Origin: Paractinoplanes brasiliensis
GTDB taxonomy: Bacteria > Actinomycetota > Actinomycetes > Mycobacteriales > Micromonosporaceae
Direction: 5' to 3'
DNA: 64,000 bases
Assembly (NCBI RefSeq): GCF_004362215.1
Contig: NZ_SNWR01000001.1
Span: 310,001 to 374,000, forward strand
The notes under the pieces were generated by a model. That model ran no database searches. It was given only the letters and a program-made list of their open reading frames with translations, and was not told the DNA's origin. How positions within the stretch are numbered: the first letter of the stretch is position 1; each line of letters starts with the position of its first letter. Shown one piece after another: positions 18,996-26,658 of the stretch. A program made the translations under genes and the position numbers.

Positions 18996-19889
18996 TCAGG
19001 AGTTCTCCGGCGTCTGCGCGAGCGCCCACGTGTCCCGTGCCGCGGCGGCAGTGCGGATGCCGGCGGCCGCGTTGTCAAGGCCGTCGATCGCCTCACCGAA
19101 GATCTCCACACCGACATGGGTCAGGCCACCCTTGTCGTGCAGCAGGCGGACGAGCGGTCCGAGCGGCAAGTCGCCCTCGCCGGGGAAGCATCGCAGCGGG
19201 CTCCGGGCCGGTTCGGTGGTCAGCGCGTCGGCGAGTTGCAGGCCGGTGAGCCGGTCGCCGGGAATCTCGGGCAGCAGACCGAGCGCAGCCTCCGGGTCGG
19301 TCGAGGCCTTGAGCAGGTGCCAGGTGTCGATCAACAGGGTGCCGTTCTCGCGCTCCGCCCGGCGCACGATCTCCCATGCCGTGGCCAGGTCAGGGATGCC
19401 CCAGAAGGGAACGAACTCCAGCTCGACATCGAGACCGCGCTCGGCCGCCCGGTCGGCGAACGACGCGAACGACGCCACAAGGTCATCAATTCCGACAGCT
19501 CCCCGTTCGAATGCGCCGGCGGCCAGGATCCGGTCGGCTCCCGCAGCCTGTGCCAGGTCCAGTATCCGGCTGGCGGACAGATCGAACCGTTCTCGCAGCC
19601 GGGCCGGCATGCCGGCGCTGTACCGGATCGGCGCCCAGCTCGTCACGCCGTCGATCTCGGCCAGCCGGACTCCCCGTTCTGCGGCCTGTTCCCGGATCGA
19701 GTCGGCGCTGCGTCCGCCGGTCAGCATCTGATCGAGGGTCAGCGGGCTGATCGCGGTCTCGGAGAACCCGCCCGCCCGCGCGGCGTCCAGCACCGCCGCG
19801 AAGCCGCGGTTGCCGAGGCTTCCCGGCCAGAAGATGAGCCGGGTCATCGGAGCGGTCACCTCCTCGAACCACTGCTTCTGGTTTGCCAT
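18996..19889 (-). CDS. Sugar phosphate isomerase/epimerase-like TIM-barrel protein
   Basis: A 297-residue member of the xylose isomerase-like TIM-barrel superfamily (AP endonuclease 2 fold). Metal-binding-type residues appear in order: LEFVPFWG (Glu), LIDTWHLLKA (Asp, His) and VGVEIFGEAID (Glu). The exact reaction is not deducible; isomerisation or epimerisation of a sugar or cyclitol is the family norm. ATG 19889 follows GAAAGGACGG; an in-frame extension to 19952 is unlikely. It is the last gene of the minus-strand unit MDR reductase, SDR, isomerase. Confidence 0.8.
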   Translation of the reverse strand: MANQKQWFEEVTAPMTRLIFWPGSLGNRGFAAVLDAARAGGFSETAISPLTLDQMLTGGRSADSIREQAAERGVRLAEIDGVTSWAPIRYSAGMPARLRERFDLSASRILDLAQAAGADRILAAGAFERGAVGIDDLVASFASFADRAAERGLDVELEFVPFWGIPDLATAWEIVRRAERENGTLLIDTWHLLKASTDPEAALGLLPEIPGDRLTGLQLADALTTEPARSPLRCFPGEGDLPLGPLVRLLHDKGGLTHVGVEIFGEAIDGLDNAAAGIRTAAAARDTWALAQTPENS

Positions 19890-20003
19890 GACCGTCCTTT
19901 CTGTCTTCCCCCGAGCCTGATCGCCGGGCCGCACCCGTACATCGCACGACACCGCGACACACGGATCGCCTCGATGTTCGAGCGGCTGGGCGCCGTGTGC
20001 CGG

Positions 20004-20756
20004 TCAGGCGGCCGTGAGGCCACCGTCGATGGCGAGGGCGGCGCCGGTGATGAACTTGGCGTCGTCACTGAGCAGGAACGCGACGAAGGCGGCGATCTCC
20101 TCGGGTTGTCCGATCCGGCCGACCGGGTGCAGGCCGGCGGCGAAACGCAGCGCCTCCTCGGGGGAGTCGCCCAGGTTGCCGCGCAGCAGCGGTGTGTCGA
20201 CGCCACCGGTCACCAGCGCGTTGACGCGGATGCCCCGTGCCGCGGTGTCAAGAGCCGCCGATCGGGTGAGACCGACGACGCCGTGTTTGGCGGCGCTGTA
20301 AGCAGCCATGCCGGTTCCCCCGGTCACACCGAGGTTGGACGCGTTGTTGACAATGGCTCCGCCCCCGGCCGACTCGAGGACGGGGATCTCGTGTTTGAGG
20401 CTGTAGAAGACGCTGCTGAGGTTCAACGCCAGCTCGGCGTTCCAAGCCTCGCCGCTGATGGCGGTGACCGGTCCCGTCGCGGTCGCGGCGCCGACGTTGT
20501 TGAAGACTCCGTCGATACGGCCGTACTTCTCGACGGCCTGCCGGACCAGAGCGGCCACCTCTCTCTCCACAGTGACATCGGTGGGCACGAAGATGGCGTC
20601 GGGCAGGCGTGCGGCCAGCTCGTCGCCGGCTTCCTTGCCGCGGGCGGCAAGGACCACTCGGGCGCCCTCGGAGATGACCCGCTGGGCCACGGCGCGGCCC
20701 ATTCCGGAGGTGGCTCCGGTGATCAGAACGACTTTGCCGGTGAAACGCTCGGACAT
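20004..20756 (-). CDS. SDR-family NAD(P)-dependent oxidoreductase
   Basis: A 250-residue classical short-chain dehydrogenase. It has the cofactor motif TGATSGMG, NNVG, and a catalytic Ser-Tyr-Lys arranged as NNASNLG and YSAAKHG. The C terminus ends ITGAALAIDGGLTA as in many 3-oxoacyl or polyol dehydrogenases. ATG 20756 follows GAAGGAGCC. It lies 27 bp downstream of the MDR gene and 114 bp before the isomerase gene. Substrate unknown; with its neighbours it probably acts on one small oxidised metabolite. Confidence 0.88.
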   Translation of the reverse strand: MSERFTGKVVLITGATSGMGRAVAQRVISEGARVVLAARGKEAGDELAARLPDAIFVPTDVTVEREVAALVRQAVEKYGRIDGVFNNVGAATATGPVTAISGEAWNAELALNLSSVFYSLKHEIPVLESAGGGAIVNNASNLGVTGGTGMAAYSAAKHGVVGLTRSAALDTAARGIRVNALVTGGVDTPLLRGNLGDSPEEALRFAAGLHPVGRIGQPEEIAAFVAFLLSDDAKFITGAALAIDGGLTAA

Positions 20757-20783
20757 GATGGCTCCTTCGGTGATTCGGTGTGG

Positions 20784-21767
20784 TCAGAAGGTGAGGACAA
20801 GCCGGCCGCGGACGCCGCCGGCCGCGAGAAGCCGATGAGCATCGGGCGCCCCGGAGGCGGGGAGAGTTCGCGCGACGCGGGGAACAAGGACGCCGGTTTC
20901 GGTGAGGCGGCGAATCTCAGCCAGTCGATCGGGGCGGCCTGCGTACTCGGGGACGAACGGGGCCCGCACGGTGATCCGGCGTTCGCCGTGTGCCGCGTAG
21001 CCGCCCGGCTCGCCGGCGCCGCGAATCAGCGCCAGGCTGCCGCCGTCGCGGACGGCGTCGAGCATCCGCGGCCCGATCAGTGCCGCGTCGACGACCGCGT
21101 CCACGCCGTACGGATGAAGCTCGCGGATCCGGCGGGCGACGTCGTCGCCACGGGTCACGATCTCGGTAGCGCCCGACTTGCGCACCAGCGCCTCGTCGGT
21201 GGGCGCCGCGTCAGCGACCACGATGACGCCTGCGGCCGCGGCCATCTGCACCAGGTACCCGCCCAGGGCCCCGGCGGCTCCGGTCACGGCGAGCACGGAG
21301 CCGGACGCGAGGGCGAGCTGGTCGAGCGTGAGCAGGGCGGTCAGGCCGTTCATCGGCAGGGTCGCGGCGTCCGCGTGATCCAGGCCCTGGGGCGCCCGGA
21401 CCACCCACTCGGCGGGAAGCACGACGTACTCGGCATAGCCTCCGCCGTGATAGCTGAGGGCGCCGCCGGGGCCGGGCACAACCGGCAGCACCATCGCCAT
21501 GACCGGGTCGCCGAGGACCAGCTCGGTGGTGGTGCCGGAACCGATCTCGTCGATCGTGCCAGCGATGTCCATGCCCGGCACGAAGGGCCCGGTCAGGCCG
21601 CGCATTGCCGCGGCGTGCACTCCGGCGCGCAGGAGTGTGTCGGCGGGGCTCACTGCGGCGGCGCGCACGCGGACCCGGACCTGCCCCGGTCCGGCGTGCG
21701 GCTCCGGCAGGTCGATGATGTGCAGAACATTCGGCCCGCCGAACTCGGTCAAAGCCACAGCACGCAT
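20784..21767 (-). CDS. MDR-family NADPH:quinone/enone oxidoreductase, zinc-free
   Basis: A 327-residue medium-chain reductase. The N-terminal GroES-like fold (VALTEFGGPNVLHI, PGMDIAGTIDEIG) is followed by a Rossmann domain with VTGAAGALGGYLVQMA. No zinc-binding cysteines are present, which places it with quinone/enoyl oxidoreductases. ATG 21767 has GGAAGGAACTAG upstream. First gene of an operon divergent from an HxlR-type regulator; HxlR regulators often control such reductases in response to quinones or aldehydes. Confidence 0.88.
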   Translation of the reverse strand: MRAVALTEFGGPNVLHIIDLPEPHAGPGQVRVRVRAAAVSPADTLLRAGVHAAAMRGLTGPFVPGMDIAGTIDEIGSGTTTELVLGDPVMAMVLPVVPGPGGALSYHGGGYAEYVVLPAEWVVRAPQGLDHADAATLPMNGLTALLTLDQLALASGSVLAVTGAAGALGGYLVQMAAAAGVIVVADAAPTDEALVRKSGATEIVTRGDDVARRIRELHPYGVDAVVDAALIGPRMLDAVRDGGSLALIRGAGEPGGYAAHGERRITVRAPFVPEYAGRPDRLAEIRRLTETGVLVPRVARTLPASGAPDAHRLLAAGGVRGRLVLTF

Positions 21768-21787
21768 CTCTCTAGTTCCTTCCTCGT

Positions 21788-21891
21788 ACCTGGTATCCAA
21801 GTGATACTTCGGCGCGAGGATGTCGGCTAGAGGGCACTTTGAGATGACTTGGTATACCCGGCTATACCGTCTCGTGCCGTACCTGGTATTC
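21788..21891. promoter_or_regulatory. Three-copy operator candidate for the HxlR regulator
   Basis: The 140-bp divergent region holds three copies of ACYTGGTATNC, at 21788-21798, 21847-21857 and 21881-21891. Two lie in inverted repeats: GTATC-5-GATAC (21793-21807) and GGTATA-6-TATACC (21851-21868). This is the usual arrangement for a winged-helix dimer repressing a divergent operon and itself. The third copy is followed by TATATT, a possible -10 box for the regulator gene at 21908. Confidence 0.6.
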
Positions 21892-21907
21892 GACGTATAT
21901 TGGCGGC

Positions 21908-22276
21908 GTGGGCCAGGAGGACGCGCCGGAGCTCTGCGGTCGCGGGCGGCAACTCGTACGCGATGTGCTCGAACGCGTCGGCGACAAATGGTCTGTTGTC
22001 GTCATCTGCCAGCTCGGCGACACCACCCGGCGATTCAACGAGCTGCGCCGCCTCTGCGAGCCGATCACGCAGCGCATGCTGAGTGCGACCCTGCACGGGC
22101 TGGAGCGCGACGGCATTGTGACCAGGACCGTCTTCAACACCAAGCCCATCCGGGTCGACTACGCGCTCACTCCGCGCGGGCTCAGCCTGCTCGAGGTGGT
22201 CCTCGGCCTCGCATGGTGGGCCGAGCGCAACGCCGCCGAGATCCAGCGGGATCGGGATCTCTTCGACGCCGGGTGA
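21908..22276 (+). CDS. HxlR-family winged-helix transcriptional regulator
   Basis: A 122-residue regulator starting at GTG 21908. It fits the HxlR pattern: an early cysteine (C10), then VLERVGDKWSVVVICQL, RRFNELRRLCEPITQRMLS, LERDGIVTR and VDYALTPRGLSLLEV. In family members such as YodB and HypR the N-terminal cysteine senses quinones or disulfide stress. Divergent from the MDR-SDR-isomerase operon with repeated TGGTAT elements between, so it is the likely local repressor. Confidence 0.92.
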   Translation: MGQEDAPELCGRGRQLVRDVLERVGDKWSVVVICQLGDTTRRFNELRRLCEPITQRMLSATLHGLERDGIVTRTVFNTKPIRVDYALTPRGLSLLEVVLGLAWWAERNAAEIQRDRDLFDAG

Positions 22277-22301
22277 GCCGCATCAGGTCCGATCCTGGCC
22301 C

Positions 22302-24731
22302 TCAGCCGCCGATGTCGTGCAGCCTGTTCGCCAACTGGACCCGCGAGTTGATGTCCAGCTTCGCGAAGGCCCGCCGCAGGTGAGTGCTGACGGTGTGCGG
22401 CGAGAGGAACAGCTCCAGCGCAGCTTCCCGATTGGTGGCTCCGCCGGCCACGAGCCGGACCACTTTGCGCTCCATGTCGGTGAGTGCGGCCCACCCGGTG
22501 ACGGGACGGCGGCTCCGTGGACCCGCATGCCGGCGCAGCCGCTCGGCCAGCCGGCGGACATCCGCGCCTGCGCCGCAGACGACATACGTCTCCGTCGCGA
22601 GGTTCCATTGGGTGGCAGCGGAGCTCAAGCGCCCTTGCCGGGCCAGCGTGTTGCCGATCTCTTCGCGTGCCGCCGCGTACAGCAGGGGCCGCACGCCGTG
22701 GAGTGCCTGTGCCGCGGTGTGCAGCCTCTCAACGTCGTGATCCACGATCCCCAGGACGTACGCCGAGACGCCGGCAAAGGCGGGCGACGCGGTGCTGCCC
22801 CCGTGCAGGGTCGTCGCCACCGCTCGTACGCGGTCGCCCAGCGCCTGATCACGAACTTCGGCGGCGAGTCGCGCGGCGAAGGCAAGGAAGTGCTGGTCCG
22901 CGGGCATCGGAGGACCGGCCGGCCGGAGTGGGTCGTCGCCGAGCAAGCGGACCGCCTCGAGCGGTTCGCCGGGCGCCGCCAGTTCGGCCCGCACGCGCGT
23001 CGCCCACCGGCGGTTGGCCGGCAGGTCTTCGGACTGTGCTCTGTGGGCCAGGACCTGGGCCGCGCGGCGCGGGCCGTTCTTGCCGGTGTGCCTTGCCAGT
23101 TCGGCATACGTGATCATCTGGAGCACGCTGGTGAAGTCGTCGCCGCCGGTCTCGTTCAGAGGCAAGGCCGTGGCTTCGGCTCGGCCGCGGGCGTCGTCGA
23201 TCCGGCCGGACGCCACGCTCAACATCCCTGAGAACTGTGCGCACAGGTTGATCAACGGGCCGTCGCCGTCACGGCGTGCGCTTTGCTGGGCCGCCATCAG
23301 CAGTTCGGCAGCCTCGTCCGGGCGGCCGAGGCAGTGCAGCATGTTGGCGATGTGCACCTTTCGCAGCGGCGCCCCGGCATCGGCGTAGTCCCGGCCCAGC
23401 AGCTCATCGAGCCGGGCGGTGGCCTCGACACTCTCGCCCCGGGCGATGTCTACACCGGCGAGAGTGAGCAGGGCGAACCCGCGGGTCTCGTCGTCGGCGT
23501 CGGCGTTCCCGAGGTCGTGCCGGGCCTCGGCGGCGGCCGCCTCGGCTTCCCCCGCCATCCACAGGTGGTACGCGAGCCGCCCCTCGGGCCGGCGGCGAAC
23601 CGCCGACCGCGTCGCCACCGGCGGCGCTGCGGCCGGGGTCACTTGATCGGTGACGCCTACCGCGTCGGCTTGCAGCGCCTGACGCAACGCCCCAGGCAGG
23701 GACTCGCGTGCCGCCTGTCGGAGCAGGTCGTGCCGGAATCGAAGGCGCCCGGCCTCGCTGATCAGCAGGTCGGCCCGCACCGTCTCCTCGATCGGGGCCA
23801 CCAGATCGGCTGTTCGGCGTTCCAGCATGCCCGCCAGCTCCGCGACGGTGAACTGCCGCGGCAGCATTGCCGCTACCCGCATCAGCTGCTGGGCCTCCGC
23901 GCTGAGTCGTCCCAGCCGCTCGACGACGACCTCGACGAGGCGCCGAGGCACCGGACCGCCGCACACCGTGGCGTGGCCGTTCACAACTCCCAGGCGGTTC
24001 TCTTCTCGCAGGCCACGAAGCAGCTCGAGGAGCACCGAAGGATTACCCATCGCCTGCTCGGCCAGCGCCAGCAGATCAGGATCCGGCGGAGCGCCCGCGA
24101 AGTCGGCGACGACCGCGGCCGTCTCCCGGCTACGCAACGGGGCCAGGCTGAGCCGTTGCGCGTCCGCGTCGTCCAGGTGGCTCAGCGCCTCGCGTACCGC
24201 CGGACCTCCGTCACGGCCGTGACAGAAGCTCAAGACCCACAGGACGCCGACGTGCCGCAACCCGGTGGTCAGTGCGGGGAGGGCCATCATGGTGCCCGCG
24301 TCGGCCCGGTTCAGATCATCGAGCAGCACTGCCAGCGGCTCCCCCGACGCGGCCGAGGCCAAGGCTGCCTGCAGGTCGTGCACGACCCAGAAGCGCAGGT
24401 CGGCGCTGGCTCCCAGCGTGCGGGCGGCGTACGGGTCGCCGACGGGCGGGACGCTGCCCACCGTGGCGGCCAGCAGCGGCGCGAACGGCATTGCCTGCTG
24501 ACCGTCCAGCGCCTCACCGAACAGGACCCGTATCCCGGCTCGCTCCGCCCGGCGCCGCGCCTCGTACAGCATCCGGGTCTTGCCCGAACCGCAGTGCCCC
24601 TCGACCAGCAGAACTCTGCCGTGCCCGTTCAACGCCGCCGCGACCCCGGCGTCCAGCGTGCCGAGCAGGTCGTCGCGCCCGTGCAGTGCCGACTCGGGCA
24701 ACGCTTGGTGGATCTCCTTCGTCGTGGTCAT
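22302..24731 (-). CDS. LuxR-family regulator of the LAL type
   Basis: An 809-residue LAL protein. Walker A is EGHCGSGKTRML, with a Walker B-like AVLLDDLNRAD, then a long helical middle and a C-terminal LuxR HTH (LTDMERKVVRLVAGGATNRE, then HTVSTHLRRAFAKLDI). Start taken as ATG 24731 (MTTTKEIH); an extension to 24758 is possible. It is more divergent from the three LAL genes at 10-19 kb than those are from each other. Convergent with the HxlR gene; a SnoaL-like gene is divergent 388 bp away. Target unknown. Confidence 0.88.
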   Translation of the reverse strand: MTTTKEIHQALPESALHGRDDLLGTLDAGVAAALNGHGRVLLVEGHCGSGKTRMLYEARRRAERAGIRVLFGEALDGQQAMPFAPLLAATVGSVPPVGDPYAARTLGASADLRFWVVHDLQAALASAASGEPLAVLLDDLNRADAGTMMALPALTTGLRHVGVLWVLSFCHGRDGGPAVREALSHLDDADAQRLSLAPLRSRETAAVVADFAGAPPDPDLLALAEQAMGNPSVLLELLRGLREENRLGVVNGHATVCGGPVPRRLVEVVVERLGRLSAEAQQLMRVAAMLPRQFTVAELAGMLERRTADLVAPIEETVRADLLISEAGRLRFRHDLLRQAARESLPGALRQALQADAVGVTDQVTPAAAPPVATRSAVRRRPEGRLAYHLWMAGEAEAAAAEARHDLGNADADDETRGFALLTLAGVDIARGESVEATARLDELLGRDYADAGAPLRKVHIANMLHCLGRPDEAAELLMAAQQSARRDGDGPLINLCAQFSGMLSVASGRIDDARGRAEATALPLNETGGDDFTSVLQMITYAELARHTGKNGPRRAAQVLAHRAQSEDLPANRRWATRVRAELAAPGEPLEAVRLLGDDPLRPAGPPMPADQHFLAFAARLAAEVRDQALGDRVRAVATTLHGGSTASPAFAGVSAYVLGIVDHDVERLHTAAQALHGVRPLLYAAAREEIGNTLARQGRLSSAATQWNLATETYVVCGAGADVRRLAERLRRHAGPRSRRPVTGWAALTDMERKVVRLVAGGATNREAALELFLSPHTVSTHLRRAFAKLDINSRVQLANRLHDIGG

Positions 24732-25119
24732 GGAATCTCGGCCCCCCAGCCATCGCACAGCTCACACCGTGCTCTCACCGTCGCCCGAGCCGGACGGTCC
24801 GAGCATCGGGAAACTGACTGCGGAATCTTCGCTGCGCTCATCGACGGCGAGGCGGGGGCCGGTGGGGTCTCGGTTCCCGGCTCAGTCAGATGACCGATGG
24901 GACGCCGGTGACATGAAGCGATCACACGACTGTGCGACGGGCGGTGTTCCCGCATCTCACGCCATTGTGCGATGCGCCGGCCGGGCCTTCCGGCGCATCG
25001 TTCAGGCTGATCTCCGCGAGGCGTACGCCGGAGATCGACGCGCGGTCGTGGCAACGGCAGAGCGGACGGCCGCCGTCCATTGAGGGCGCCGAACGGTGCC
25101 GGAGTACGGAGGTTTGATC
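24732..25119. other. 388-bp divergent intergenic region, no gene seen
   Basis: Lies between the starts of the LAL gene (24731) and the SnoaL-like gene (25120) and must carry both promoters. Open frames across it are shadows without domains. No dormancy-type box or clear inverted repeat was found. Confidence 0.4.
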
Positions 25120-25581
25120 ATGAATCAGCTCAACGGCATCGTCCGGCGGCTGGACGAGCTCGAATCGGTCGAGAGCATCAAGAAGCTGAAAGCCCGCTAC
25201 TTCCGGTTCATCGATGAGAAGAAGCACGCTGAACTGGCCGCGTTGTTCACTCCCGACGCCACGGTCGTGACCGACGGCATCACCTGGGCGTCGCCCAAGG
25301 AGTTCGCGGACACGATCCGCGACCTCACCGGCGCCGCGCCGTCGGTCCACCACGGATACATGCCGGAGATCGAGATCACCGGCCCCGACACAGCGTCCGG
25401 AACCTGGTCGATGGACGACCTGCTGACCTTTCCGGCCGGCCCGCAGGCTCCGGAGGGACATCACGGTTACGGGCAATACCGGGAGACCTACCGGAGGGTC
25501 GACGGGCAGTGGCTCATCGACTCGGTGCTGCTGACCCGCTTCCGGATGGATCCTCTGGAGAACTGGATCCCGGTGGAGTGA
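25120..25581 (+). CDS. SnoaL-like (NTF2-fold) protein
   Basis: A 153-residue NTF2-fold protein of the SnoaL-like group: LDELESVESIKKLKARYFRF at the start, then ALFTPDATV, and a C-terminal YRRVDGQWLIDSVLLTRF. Members are small cone-shaped enzymes (dehydratases, cyclases, isomerases) or binding proteins, so the reaction cannot be named. ATG 25120 has ACGGAGG seven bases upstream. It stands alone, divergent from a LAL regulator that might control it. Confidence 0.85.
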   Translation: MNQLNGIVRRLDELESVESIKKLKARYFRFIDEKKHAELAALFTPDATVVTDGITWASPKEFADTIRDLTGAAPSVHHGYMPEIEITGPDTASGTWSMDDLLTFPAGPQAPEGHHGYGQYRETYRRVDGQWLIDSVLLTRFRMDPLENWIPVE

Positions 25582-25662
25582 TCGGCGTAGCGCGAGTGCC
25601 GGTGCGGTCAGCCGCCCAAAACCAACTGTTCGACCGGCCTCACGGTGCCGGCGAGTTACCCC

Positions 25663-26490
25663 TCACCGGCCGGCACGAGCCGACGCCCGGTCACCGAGGT
25701 TCTCCTTGATCACGTGGCCCCACCACGAACCGTTCCGAAGCGCGACGGAACCGAAGTCCCTGATGCGCGGGGTCAGGAGACGGCGGGCGATCCGGCCCGC
25801 CAGCATTCCACCGGCGACCGGTGCGAGCAGATAGACGGCGAGCAAGTGCGACTCGCCTGAGAACAATGCGGGTCCCAACTGCCGCGCCGGGTTGGCGGAG
25901 CCACCGGTGAGAGTGCCCAAGAGTGCCGCTTGGAGCCCGAAGAGGCCACCGACGATCCAGGCCGCCGGCCAGTTCGGCCGGCGGGCGGTCATCCAGCACA
26001 TCACTCCCACGATGACCATCAGCGTCATCGCCTCAGCGACCGTGACGGACGCGCCGGTCCAGCCGGGTCCAGGCTGCACCACAGCCCATTGGACCGGTTT
26101 GGCGGCCGGCGAGGAGCCCCACAAGGCCCCGGCGAGCGCGGCCGCGGTGACCGATCCGGCGATCTGGGCACCGAGGTAGGGAACGACTCGGCGCCCGGGG
26201 AAGGAGCCGGAGGCGTACAGGCCCAGGGTGATCGCCGGGTTCATGTGAGCACCGCTGAACCGTCCCGGAGGCGAGACGGCGAACCCGACGATCACCAAGC
26301 CGACGAGGATCGACACCGCAGCGACCCTCAGCCGCAACTCGTTGGCCGACGCGGTCGCGGGCATCGTCCCGACCCCCCACCGGACCAGGGTGAAGACGGT
26401 GGCCATGAACGTTGAGGTGAGGCAGAACTCGACCGCGGCAGCGCGGGCCTCAACAGCGATGTCCCGCATCGTCACCTGCAAGATCCCCAT
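25663..26490 (-). CDS. Aquaporin/glycerol facilitator (MIP family)
   Basis: A 275-residue MIP channel with both signature loops: HMNPAITLG and SANPARQLGPAL. Six hydrophobic helices are visible. The second NPA is followed by arginine, as in water channels and many facilitators; selectivity is not clear. ATG 26490 is used; ATG 26469, after AGGTG, is an alternative. A DevR-like palindrome lies 35 bases upstream, which links water or small-solute flux to the dormancy regulon. Confidence 0.85.
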   Translation of the reverse strand: MGILQVTMRDIAVEARAAAVEFCLTSTFMATVFTLVRWGVGTMPATASANELRLRVAAVSILVGLVIVGFAVSPPGRFSGAHMNPAITLGLYASGSFPGRRVVPYLGAQIAGSVTAAALAGALWGSSPAAKPVQWAVVQPGPGWTGASVTVAEAMTLMVIVGVMCWMTARRPNWPAAWIVGGLFGLQAALLGTLTGGSANPARQLGPALFSGESHLLAVYLLAPVAGGMLAGRIARRLLTPRIRDFGSVALRNGSWWGHVIKENLGDRASARAGR

Positions 26491-26525
26491 GACATGAGCA
26501 TCGTCAAAAGATCAAGTTGCGGGCA

Positions 26526-26539
26526 GAGCCGAAAGTCCC
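26526..26539. promoter_or_regulatory. DevR/OsdR-like box upstream of the aquaporin gene
   Basis: On the minus strand the site reads GGGACTTTCGGCTC, matching GGGNC-N4-GNCCC at all but one core base. It ends 35 bases before the aquaporin start. It is nearly identical to the site at 57412-57425 (GGGACTTTCGGCCC). Confidence 0.6.
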
Positions 26540-26615
26540 GGCGCCGTAGGTACAGCCGGTGCCGGCGTGCCACGAGACGGAGAAGACAGTCGCAACGATG
26601 CGCCGACGACGTACA

Positions 26616-26644
26616 ACGGCGGCTCCGCGATGCGGAGCCGCCGT
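26616..26644. terminator. Terminator of the phosphoketolase gene
   Basis: Perfect 12-base arms (26616-26627 and 26633-26644) around a 5-base loop, 14 bases beyond the phosphoketolase stop on the minus strand. No T run follows, as is common in this genome type. Confidence 0.75.
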
Positions 26645-26658
26645 AGTTGCCGGGCCGA

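Noticed and set aside
19116..21830. 904-codon plus-strand open frame
   Set aside because: It lies antisense to the isomerase, SDR and MDR genes, all of which show family motifs; the long frame is a GC-bias artefact.
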